A stretch of 64,000 nucleotides of DNA from Crotophaga sulcirostris (lineage: Eukaryota > Chordata > Aves > Cuculiformes > Crotophagidae): positions 818,887 to 882,886 of the forward strand of contig VYZB01000281.1 in the NCBI GenBank assembly GCA_013397455.1, in the 5' to 3' direction. Each line of letters opens with the position of its first letter. The stretch's first letter is position 1. The notes under the pieces were generated by a model. It saw nothing but the letters and a program-made list of their open reading frames with translations. It was not told the DNA's origin and did no database searches. Positions 47,140 to 57,966 of this stretch are shown one piece after another. A program made the position numbers and the translations under genes.

Positions 47140-48000
47140 TGTTAAGTCCTCCCAACACTGGGTCCCCCTGACCTGCACAGTCAGAGCAGGAGGGTCTTTT
47201 GGTGTCTGTGTGGCAAATTGGAGACTGACAAATCTCCCAGGTAAATTCAAAAGTGTTTATTTTGGGGACAGGCAAAACAACAAATCAGATACTCGGGTGC
47301 ACTCCGAGTTGTACCATCCCATAGCTGCAAAACTAGATCTCAATCTGTTCAGATCACAATCTGATACCCTCATGGCAGCTTGAGAAAACAACACAACTTG
47401 TATTTGATCTGATACTCAGTAGTGACATGGAAAAGAGATACAGTAAGAAGTTAGAGAGAAAGAGAAAAATAGTCACCACTCCATGGGCCTCTGAAAAAAC
47501 GTGGTCTTCAGGAGCATATGGTCCTGTAGTGCTTCTGCAGCACGTCTTCAGGCAGGTTGCATGCAATGGTGGGCGCACACACTTGTCTTCTTGGCAGGGT
47601 TCTATTTATAGGACAAGTCCACGCCCTATTTGAATACGAGGAGTGGTCTTGCTGTGATAATTCTCAAATTGGAGTATGTGCAGAAGCTCCTTTGGGAAGG
47701 TTCTGGAATTGGGGCTGGGCGCTCCAGGGTCACTGACAGTTCAATGGACCCTTGCCAGAAGAACCTCTGCCTGAACCCTTTGTATCTACATGCACAGTCA
47801 GGTGTGTGTGGGGGGCAGCACCTGCTGCTGTACCTCCTCCCCCGCCTCTGCAACAGCACAGTCAGCCCAACCCTTAATGAGGAGCCACAGCACCCAAACT
47901 GGTTTAAGACAGCAATACAAGTAGAGTCAGACGATGTTTAAGACAATACAAGTAGAATCAGTCAATGTTTAAGACGACAATACAACTAGAGTCAGTCTTT
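47140..48000 (-). mobile_element. Candidate solo LTR, minus strand
   Basis: On the minus strand there is a TATAAATA box (complement of 47603-47610) and, about 350 bases downstream, an AATAAA signal (complement of 47256-47261). The minus-strand 3' edge would end in ACTTAACA, so the plus strand starts with TG at 47140, as an LTR should. The upstream part holds a threefold 31-34-base repeat (47901-47998) that could be a U3 enhancer-like array. No matching right boundary, target-site duplication, primer-binding site or viral coding region was found. The right edge is a guess. Confidence 0.4.
47901..47998. repeat. Threefold tandem repeat, units of 31-34 bases
   Basis: Units 47901-47934, 47935-47965 and 47966-47998 all start 'gtttaagac' and share 'caatacaa(g/c)tag(a/g)' and 'tcag' words, with small internal indels. 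Confidence 0.9.
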
Positions 48001-48974
48001 ACACAAGTCTAAGCAAAGACTTGAAGTACTTTAATTGTTTAGGTGAGAAGTTTGAGATACACTTAAGTAACAAGGAGAAGGGAGTTTAGAAGCACCCTGA
48101 CTGCTGTCAGGGTTAGGCAGTGGTGACAGTGCACCCAGAGGCTTTGCCAGGCTCAGTGGTGGCTCCTCCACCTGCTTTCATAATTTCTGTCCAATTTCCT
48201 TCCACCATGTGTGCACAGCACTATTTCTGGGTGAACCTGAGTTAGCATGAGGAGTGGAAGGAAGGACGCCTTTTCTTCTGCTACTGGACGGAAATTTGTC
48301 CTTCCCAGCTCTTGTCCTTTGCTCACTGGTAATGGTTCATTTCTGCTTCGTGCTGGGATCCAACAATGGTATTCAACTGTTTCACTGCTTTCTGAAATAA
48401 ACCAAAAATACAATGAAACAACCCACCAGTTACTGCAAGAAGGAAAAGAAGTCACAATTATCCTGATGGGCCAGTTACACTCCCCAGAAATGGTATAAAA
48501 ATGTGTAATAATAGCAAGAGGTTTTTTTAAACCTGGCATGTTAAAATGACAGCTATTTATAAATTTGTCAATAAGAGTCCCTAAGAATTTTTTCAGATAG
48601 ATGGTTGTCAGATAGAAATGAAGTGTATTTCACATTGACCAACACTGTTTTCCACATCAATATTTTATGATTCTAAAAGCTATCCATATCCATGATTAAA
48701 TAGGTGAAACAAATGTCAGTATTTGGCTAAAAATATATGTAGATGGTATGTTTTCTCTACAGAAGTCCTACAAAAAAATAATTTTAATCGATTTTTAAGC
48801 TAACTGCCCCCAAAATGCCACACACCGTTAAAAGAGATGGGTAGCTTTGTGCTGGATTTAGGTTAAGGTGGAATATTGGAATGACATATTAACAGAGGAA
48901 ACAAAATCTCCTGAAGTGCACTTTACTGTATGCAATACACTCTTTTCCCTTACGTGTGATGTCTGCAGTAAATG

Positions 48975-49050
48975 CTCTGACAGAGCTGGAGTCGGCTTCT
49001 GGGATTGAGGCTTCCAACATCTGAGATGACTGCTCTAGCCACTGGGGTTT
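48975..49050 (-). repeat. tRNA-like relic of an old amniote repeat
   Basis: On the minus strand, 'aaccccagtggctagagcag' resembles a degraded A box region and 'gaagcctcaatcccagaagc' a degraded B box, separated by about tRNA-like spacing. The complement 'gctctagccactgggg' is typical of an old tRNA-like repeat found in turtle and crocodilian genomes. Acceptor and anticodon stems do not pair well, so it is not a tRNA gene. Confidence 0.4.
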
Positions 49051-51010
49051 GGGGGCAGCCTCTCTCCCTATCGATCAGTTACTGTATTTCTGTCTCTCAC
49101 ACACAATGAATATTTAATTATACGTACAGTCTAGAACAGCTCTAACAGAGGCGAAGAGTATCCTCCTGAATCTAAGAAACCTCTCCCAGTGAAATTTAAT
49201 CAAGAACTTGATATATTCCTGTGTCAAATGTTGCTTTTGAAGAATCAACACTTTCTTTGTATCTTCTGATCTGACTTGGCCAACTACAGATACCACAGAA
49301 AAACTCTTTCATCTACCCTGTGAGATGTAAATGGATTTTCATGTGAATATCCTGAAAAGGGATTGACAGTTATGTCTGAATGAAAACAAAATAAGTATGG
49401 ATTCTCATACGATACCAGGCTGTGAATGACAATTGCATAACTTCATCAAGGAGGCTTAAAAAGGCAGATCTGGTACTTCTTTCCCAGAGTGCTCTCCTGA
49501 ACATGTTGATGCATCTTCCTTCTATTTATATAATTTAATATCCCATAGGTCTCCCAGTGCTGAGTTGTGCTGGGCCACAAGAGCTTCTCAGCACACCATA
49601 GCCCCTGTCCTTCTGTAGCACTCTGGAGGCTGTTGTTTCACAGGCTCCTTCAAGGAGATGCTGGAGATGGTGGGTGGATCATGAATGGCTCACCCAACCT
49701 ATTACTACATGACATTTAACTCCCAAATACCGTTTTAAAAGCTTGCTGGATTAAGAACCCAAAGAAATTAGCAACAATTCCCCCAATTAGCTATGAAAAT
49801 CCCATGAAATTTTAAAAAATTTCTATGACAAGGTGCCCTTAGAAGCATTCTTCAGATTAGAATTCCAACCCAAGGAGCAGAACAGTGATATGGAACGTGT
49901 CCCTCAGCCTTGGGGATCATAGGTGAGATAGTTTAGAATAAGTAAGAGACTATCCAGGATACAATATAACATTCTTACATTAACAGAGAGCTGAGTTTGC
50001 AAGAGTTGGATAGACAAGGCTTTGAAATGTAATAGTTTACGTGCCATAGCTGCATTGATTTGACAGAGAATGAATCAGCAAAGAATTTAGGTCCCAGTAC
50101 TGAGACATCAAAGCAAATACGTATATAGAAATGGTATGCAGGAGGCTAAATATTTGTTTATGTAAAGCCAAAAAAAAGAAAAGGCCACAGTGTTTTCTAA
50201 CTATAAAAAACAATTCTCTTTCAGGGATCAAATTCCTCAGAAGTATTTTTTTTTTTTAATAAAAAGGATCCATCTGTATGCATCCACCAAACAATTTCGT
50301 TTGTTGAATTGTAAGAGCTTTCAACGTAGAATTGTTACGGGAAAATGCAAGGCCCACTTAGCATAATAACAATTTCAATGATTTTGAAATATATTTAAAT
50401 TTTTTTCTTGAGAAACTTATTTTGATATATCAGTATGTAGCTGTCATTAGTGTCCCAGCTGTTGTTTCTGACAGATCTCGTGTTTGGCAGCTTAAGAATA
50501 TGTAATGCTTGACTGAAATAAATGCTCTGCCTGGGGTGGCCTTTATTACTAATTTCAGTACATACCAAAATTTATTGTTCATGGGATGTTCTGACTAAGA
50601 AATAATGGTGAAACTCATGGTTGAAGTAAATTATGCTTTGTTCATAGTAATAGTTGACATTTCCTTTTGTTTCCAATTCTACAGTAAAGGAATTGATATT
50701 TTTTAAATAGAAGAAAATGAAAGATGAAAAAAAATCTAAATGATCTCCAATTTCTTGTCTTCTTTGACATGCCTGCTTTCTTTTCTCACCAAAGTGGTTG
50801 TTTAGTTATGTTAGCTGCACAGAGCAGTGTACAAATGAACTGTTGTTTGCAATATGACAGAAAGAAATAAAGTGTGAGAGTGAATCATTGTCTCTAAAGT
50901 GAAAAACCTCATGTTGCTGAATTATCAACTAAAGAGTTCTCATTTGAATGGATTAAAACCCCAGAGAAGGGCATTCAAAGCTATATTCTGCTTCTCTGGC
51001 AGTTCGGGTA

Positions 51011-51028
51011 TTAATAATAATAATAATG
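51011..51028. repeat. Short (TAA)n microsatellite
   Basis: Five consecutive TAA units. Confidence 0.9.
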
Positions 51029-52107
51029 TTCTTGGTTCATCAAGCAATGCCAAACTGGATCAGCTGATATTGCAAGCAAGCCTTCCTTAGAAAGTGGAAA
51101 CTAAAGCAAGTATACAGATTTAATCTTGGAAGGAGTGAAAACACTTTACTACTGATGTTGACTATTCTGAACCAGCACCAATAAAACCCCACAAACAAAC
51201 TACTATTCAAAATACGTATTCATTGCTGACAGAAAAAATTTCATCAAAAATCTTCAACCACATACACCAAACTCTGAGGCCATGCACATTAGAGCACAAA
51301 ATGAGAGTTAACCATTGAAAAGAGCAGAGAGCTTCTGGATCATGCCCCAGCACAGCTGGAGGAGTACTGGATCAAGAGGTGGCAGGGAAATTTCAGCCTG
51401 CTATGGTAATACATTCTGGGTCATCTGAAAGATGTAAAGGACAACAGTATACTGCTGTATACAGTATAAAGTCTGAGTCAGAGCAGCTGTCTGGCCAAGC
51501 ATACTGGATGGAAGAAAGCAAATATTTCCAGCAATGTAAGGAATGACCATTCATTCTAACCACAAATGTCTCTTGCTCAAAAATTAATGTGAAAGTCTTT
51601 TTTTGCTCTAGTTTGTCCCCTGCCTTTACCAAACACAGTATTCATTTGACTGCTCGTCAAGCTGGCAGCAATCATTGTACTTACCTTGGAGTTGCACTGA
51701 TTGACAGCACTTAGAGTCACCCTTACCACTGGTGTTGGGAGGGGGTTGAATGTCTTGTGTGATGGGAGCTGCTGTGAGGACAGGCGTTGTTGTGCTCTGG
51801 AATCTGGGGCAAGGGCTGGCAAGTCTTCTGGAGAACCTTGGCTTTCAAAATGTCCTTTTTATGACAAGAAATATCTGAGCCTTCAGGTCAAAAAATACTT
51901 GTATGGGTGTAGTTGACAAAAAGTCATTTGCATGTGTTTGAAAATGAGATAATCTTCCCAGCAGCCTTTTTCCTCATGCCTTTAATTCAGACATTCAGAA
52001 GAGTTGGTTTTGACAGAGCCTGGGGACAGCAGTTGTGCTGGTGGCAAGCACAGCCCTGGTAGTCGTGTCTTGCACCTTGCAGGACCACAGACCACCCTCA
52101 GTATTTA

Positions 52108-52633
52108 CAGAATCAGAGGATCATTTAGGTTGGAAAAGACCTTTAAGACCATTGAGTTCAGCCCTAAACCTAACACTTCCACACCCACCACTAAACCAGG
52201 TCCTTAAAGTCATTTAAATACCTCCAGGTATGGTGATTCAACCACTTCCCTGGGCAGCCTGTTTCAATTCTTGTTAACCCTTTTAGTGAATAAATCTTTC
52301 AAAATATCCAGTCTAAACTTTCAGTGGTGTAACTGAGGTAACTTCCTCTAGTCCTTTCACTTGTTACTTGGGAAAAGAAACTAACACCCTCTTGCTACAA
52401 CCTCCTTTCAGGTAGTTGTAGAGAGCGATAAAGTCTCCCATCAGCATCCTTTTCTCTAGACTAAAAAACCCCAGCTCTCTCAGCCACTCGTCATGGGACA
52501 CGTTCTCCAGGCACTTCACCAGCTTGGTCGCCCTTCTTTGCACAAACTCCAGCAGTTTGATGTCTTTCTTATAGTGAGGGGCCCAAAACTGAACACAGTA
52601 TTTGAGATGCAGCCTCACCAGTGCCCAGTATAC
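52108..52633 (-). mobile_element. CR1 LINE 3' fragment, minus strand, about 0.53 kb
   Basis: Starts at the antisense 3' end ('ggatcatttaggttggaaaa', 'accattgagttcagccctaa'). Minus-strand frame 52364-52618 gives ORF2 C-terminal text: [56 protein letters not shown] and [11 protein letters not shown]. The remaining C-terminal codons are frameshifted. 5'-truncated at about 52633. Same broad subtype as the 649-1905 copy. Confidence 0.95.
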
Positions 52634-54041
52634 TTATTTTCTATAATCTGTTGGATACTCCTGGTTACTAAACACGGCTCTCAGAGGATGCAACAGAGTG
52701 ACATCTCCTGAGGTCAGACCTGTTCACTTGCAGAAAATGCTTAACTCTGCTGGCTTCCCTGTGTACCCTGATCACCAAGTGGAGGGAGTACACGTACAGA
52801 AAAGTCTATAGAGGAGTTCACCCTAAGCTTTTCACCTCTATTATCCAAATCTGGAATTCATTTAGCCATCCAAAATAGCCTCAGGCAATGGCTGGACTCC
52901 TGCTAGAGACAGTAAAGATGCTAAGGGGAGAGAGACAACAAGAGGTAGAGGCAGGGGTACCTTTATACGAGATTTGGATGGCACTTCAGTAGATAGTGTG
53001 AGTTGCCACCTGGCATGGAAGTCACTGATGTGTGAATCACTCCCCAAGTGTGAGCAACTGCCTAACAGTGATGCCTAAATTTTAGATGGCAAAACTTACA
53101 CATGACAAATGCCTTGCTGCATGCATGTGCATGCTCGAGTGCATGGATCTGGGAAGAGTTGTTTCCCTGTGGCCTCTTGCTCACAAATTTCAAATTACTG
53201 GCACTTTTGTGTAGGCCACAAAGCAACAAATGACTTTTATACTCAGAATGCTTTGGAAATTGCCTGAGCAGTGACCAATAGATCAGCGTGTTGCTTTGCT
53301 AATATTTCCCCCTTCGGTTTTAAATCAGCAGAAATATAAACGACTTCATTCTATATTTTTTATTTTCCCTTATTGCAAAGTCTTAGAAGGCTTCATGGTC
53401 TTTTGATGGGCTGGGGAAATAGTTATTAGTCATCTCCTTTCCCTTATCCTAGGCAGTAGACTGTTTAATGTTAAATCTTCCTGTGAGCTCCAGAGGGCTG
53501 CAAATTAACACTCTGTAGAAAGCAATGAGGGAAGTGATGGGCGTTGTCATATGCCCCACATAAGTACCAGTTCAGCATATATGTTTTCACAGTGATCTTA
53601 TTAAAATACTGTAAATCAATAAACAAAAACTGTAAAACCGTAAATGCTCAAACGCTGTGTGATTAAATTGAGTGAATCAAAATCCCAGATGCTATTTTGG
53701 TCCTGTGCCGTGCTGAGATTTTGTTATTGTTACTGACACCACAACATCTGCAAGGATAATTTTTACGTTCATTATATTTACTGTGTTGCTGAGAGAATTA
53801 GAAGCCCCTGAAGTACATCTTAAAAGGTTTTATTGCACTATAAAAGACTCTGTCACTTTAAACTCCATTAGCTGAGCTCTTCAGGTTTATAATGAGATTC
53901 TTTGGAAGAGGCCAAGACAATAGAGCAACAGGGTCTTATCCTAGCTCCTCACACGCAGTGCAACATGTCATTCACTGACTCAAGAGAAAACAGTTGATGC
54001 AAAAGGCTCATTGAATTCATGGCCTTGGAATGGCAGGATGG

Positions 54042-54082
54042 ATTTGGCAGAGATTCTGTTTGTTGCTTTGTTTAGAGCCGTG
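54042..54082. repeat. 41-base unit, copy 2 of 2
   Basis: Begins 'atttggcagagattctgttt' and ends 'tttgtttagagccgtg'. It differs from the 40543 copy at four positions, two near the start and two C/T changes, with unrelated flanks. Confidence 0.7.
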
Positions 54083-56649
54083 CCATACATTTGCCTCCCA
54101 TTCTGGGCTGGCATGTGCTTGTACCGGAGAAATTGGAGTTACCTGACTAATTTCACTCATATTCTTTCAGAACTGTTGCTGCATTTCACGATTTAAAATA
54201 TATTTTATTAATTCTTATACAAAGGAGAGCTCAGCAGCATCCGGAGGCTGTCCCAGTGGCATGGGCAGTTTTGGTGCAGGTGATACAGTCACAACCTCTC
54301 TAGAAAATCTCACACGGTTTGAAATTCTTTAATTATTTCTTCTACCTTTTATTTCCTACGGTTTTTCCAAAAGGGAGAGGAAAGAGTATACTGAGCCAGT
54401 AAACAAAAACATCAATAAAAACGTCTGTCTGTAATGCAGTTTCCTGGAGTTTTCTGGATCAGCAGTGTGAAATGATCCAGTCATTAATTTTAAAAGGTGC
54501 CTGGGCATGACTGAACACGTTCCTTGCTTCGGCTGTTACAGAGAGGTAAGCAGCTCTGCAGGGTGATGTGGCCTTTCATAAAGAAGCTCTTGAAAATAGT
54601 GAGATTCACCCCTGAAGTCTCTCTTGCTATTGATTACAGTGACCCTGTAGACCCTTAGGATGACCCTAGATAATGACTTTGCACTTTGAGATCACTAAAA
54701 TGGGATAAAATGAACTCCATCCTTAATCTATTAATCACTATCTTTTACACATGAATTTATACTATCGTCTGCAATAGCAGCACTGTGGGACCATTTTTCA
54801 GGGACACTGTAAGAGACAGAGTTGGTCATTTCAGGAAGTTGCTGCTTATTTGCAAGAATACTGTAAGCTGGCTTGTGGATTTTATTTTGCCATTGCAAAA
54901 GCAAAAAGTGCCATTACCTGGTCAAAAGGTCCCCTACTTCCCTTTCTCCCTACCAAAAAAAAAGAACTAAAACCCTCTTAAACAAACAAAAAGCTAAACC
55001 CTATCCTTCCATCTGTATCAGAGAGAATATCTTATCCTGACTTCCACTGAGTTCGGCTAAGGCAAATATTTTCTACAGCTGGTGAAACGAATGGGTGATT
55101 CAAAGTTTCAGAATCACTAGCAGGTCATTACATTTTTCTGTTCTAATAAATACTCAGAACAACATAAAGCATTGCAGAGAATATGCCTTTCTTTTTTGCA
55201 GTGAGTACTTGTCTCTTGATTAAAAAATAAAGTTGTTTTTTGAAATTCTTTTTGCAAAAACATGGATATTTTCAAAACAAACCAAGAAATGTGACTAAGT
55301 GGCTGAATTTCTGTGTTTGGTCTAAAAGAGTTATGCAAATAAATGTATATACACAGATCCCATGACTCAGGGCCACCCCTGGAACAGCAAGTGACATAGA
55401 GTCAGCACATCTCTGTAAACCTTTATAGACTTTATATGGTTGTCAGAGTCTGTGGATTTCCAAACAGTTGCCCACCTTTCAGATACTACTTACTAGTCTT
55501 ATCAGCAAAAGCTGCTTTTTTGTGACAACCAATTAATGCTTTATGGTTAAAATTTTGTCTGACTTTTCCCACGCACCACAACTACAACAACAAACAGTAC
55601 AGATTTAGGTTCTGCTACCCTAATATAGAGGAGAAATACAGTAGCAGTGTAGGAATTTCTTCCCCAGATTATTAGTGTCCTTACAGAGCTAAGAATTGCA
55701 AGTCTGGGACCAAATTAACATCCTGAATGAGACAAAATACGGTTCATCCATTGAAATCTTCACTGGTGTTTATATCTGTAGCACTACCATTTCACTGAGG
55801 CAATAATTTTGTATCCAATTTTTTAGATCAGCCTAGATCTTTGATTTGACAGCATTTCTCATGCCATTTACCGATAAGTTCTTAGATGATTAATTTACTC
55901 TCTTATGCCAGGCAGTTACTTTTATACCAGATAATTATTCTCTTATGGAGATCATTCTCAGCAAATCTTTCAGACACTGTCTGAAGATACCTCAGACTGC
56001 TCCATTGCAGACATCATCTCAGGACCAGAGAACCTCAGGAGGATTTGTGCCCACCTATATAAAGCACTCACTCTCTCTTGGTGTTTTGAGCCTGTGTGTT
56101 TCTGCCTTAAAGGAAAAGGAGGCAAGCGGTATGTTTTGGGGATGGTACAAGGAGCTTGATAAACTGTATGGTTTTACTTCTTGAAGGTATTTCTGCAACA
56201 GGCATTACAGAATCCTTCACAGTCCTCAAAAGCCCAAAAGTTTGCTAGAGAAAGGATAGAGAAAGAAGATAGGACAGAGGAAGAGAAGACAAGAAAGAGA
56301 AACAGAAGGACTTCTCTGACAGGTGGCTTTGGTCTCTGCCATGAATGGAAATTTTGCCATTGATTTTCCTGGGAATAGCAAATCTGCTAGCATAATAATG
56401 GGAAGTGCATAGGAGAGGGATTTGGGTAAGAATGTGCTGAACTAGTGTAATTTGAATGTCTGTCTTGTTGAATCGCTTGTAGACTTCACAGAGGAAACTC
56501 AATTTAAAACCACACTTTCTTATGCTTTTATCCTAGCAACAGTTCATACTTGCAACACAGAGAGAAGGATTTTTTTGATACTAGTTATTTTAAGTTTCCA
56601 CAGCAGTCAGTAAAAAAGGGCAGGAGTCTCCTTTGCATCTCTCCGTTTT

Positions 56650-56690
56650 CACTGTGGTGTAACTCCACTGACTCTCAGAGAGCCACAGGG
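56650..56690. repeat. Relic of an ancient amniote palindromic repeat (candidate)
   Basis: 'ggtgtaactccactgactct' with adjoining 'cagagagccac' resembles the 'gtgtaactccattgacttcagtgg'-type centre of the unnamed old repeat also suspected at 6311 and 40611. Confidence 0.35.
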
Positions 56691-57698
56691 GTTGTCAAGC
56701 TGAAGTGTTATAGCAGTGAACTGAGAGACCAAAATATGATTGTTGCCCCAAAGTGAGCAGAAAAATTGTTGACCATAAATTGTTGTTAAGTTGTGGATGT
56801 GTTCTTATTTAATTTAGCTGTGTGATTATAAAGTTTCTTTTTGCTATAGACTGATGATGGAAAACCATAAATAGTCCAAAACTGGAGTGTGTTTGTTTCA
56901 TTTTGGCAAAGACAGAGATGACCAATATTTCACTTTGCCTGTGGGACTAGTTAAAGGTCAACAAACCCTTCTACAAAAGTGCTTCAGGACTTTGCATGAG
57001 AACAACATTTAGCATCCAGTTTTCTCAACCTCACCCATACAGACTGGTCTACCATCTCTCCTCCTGATCTCTTTTTTGTTGCTTTTACTGCCTATGATTT
57101 TGTGATTGCCCCTCTCTCCCTTTCATGCACAAAGCAAAACACGGGCAGCTCCTTATAACAAGTGCATCATTTTCTTAATTGGTCACCACCATTTCTGAGT
57201 GTGTTTATACTGAGTAACTTAGAAAATTTATTTTTGAAAAGCTTTTATTGTAGGTCAAATAGTATTTGGGAATTCAACCTTCAGTATGTCTATTTGCTTT
57301 GTTAATTATTCTTTTAACTGGATTCTGCTTATTATTTCATACCTCATTTGTTTTTTTCCAGCTTCAATGTAGGATTTTTTTCAACTGCCTTCCATTTAGT
57401 TTATAAATAGCCACATTTTACAGCTCTAAACAATAGTAATGCATAGTGCCCTTTCATCTATTTTGATATCGGCAAGATTAAATCAGTGGCACTCATTCTA
57501 TTTGTTCCTTAATTATAGGCTTTCCTCTGGTTTCTAAACAGTTTCTAAACTACATTTTATCAAAAACCAAAAGTGTAATCATTTGTACTATTTCTACTTG
57601 TAGACTTGTTTGATTTCAGGGTATTAATAAATTCTCAGAGCATATACGTGTTCTGGGAAAGTGTAAGAAATGACTACAGAAATCATCCTAATGTGGTA

Positions 57699-57966
57699 CA
57701 ACTAGAGGACATGGACTCAAGTTTTGTCAGGGAAAGTTTAGGCTTGATGTTAGGAAAAAGTTCTTCACTGAAAGGGTAATTAGCCATTGGAAAGGGCTGC
57801 CCAGGGAGGTGGTGGAGTCTCCAGCCCTGGAGGTGTTTAAGAGGAGATTGGATGAGGCACTCAGTGCCATGGTTTAGATGATGGGTTGGTGTTAGTGTTG
57901 GGTTATAGGTTGGACTCGATGATCTCAGAGGTCCTTTCCAACCCTTTAATACTGTGATAGTGTGAT
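57699..57966 (+). mobile_element. CR1 LINE 3' end, plus strand, about 0.27 kb
   Basis: Sense words 'actagaggacatggactcaa', 'ttaggcttgatgttagg', 'aaaagttcttcactgaaagg' and 'tgcccagggaggtggtggag' lead to the 3' UTR 'actcgatgatctcagaggtc' and the tail 'aatactgtgatagtgtgat'. The coding frame is mostly readable ([10 protein letters not shown] and [22 protein letters not shown]). The terminus matches that of the 14.7 kb element, so both may be one subfamily. Confidence 0.95.

Larger units (their letters stand above)
48001..52107. other. Unassigned sequence
   Basis: About 4.1 kb without a recognised gene. A 128-codon minus-strand frame at 48153-48539 next to the candidate LTR has no identifiable domain. 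A tRNA-like relic (48975) and a TAA microsatellite (51011) are listed separately. Confidence 0.5.
52634..57698. other. Long unassigned stretch
   Basis: About 5 kb with no recognised gene. It includes the second 41-base unit (54042) and an old palindromic-repeat relic (56650). Open frames are all short. Confidence 0.5.

Noticed and set aside
47901..47998. CRISPR-like array
   Set aside because: Only three direct units without unique spacers, in a vertebrate repeat context.
48153..48539. 128-codon minus-strand ORF next to the candidate LTR, considered as retroviral coding remnant
   Set aside because: No retroviral protein motif is visible and no internal region can be connected to the LTR candidate.
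48975..49050. Functional tRNA gene
   Set aside because: Stems do not pair acceptably and both promoter boxes are degraded.
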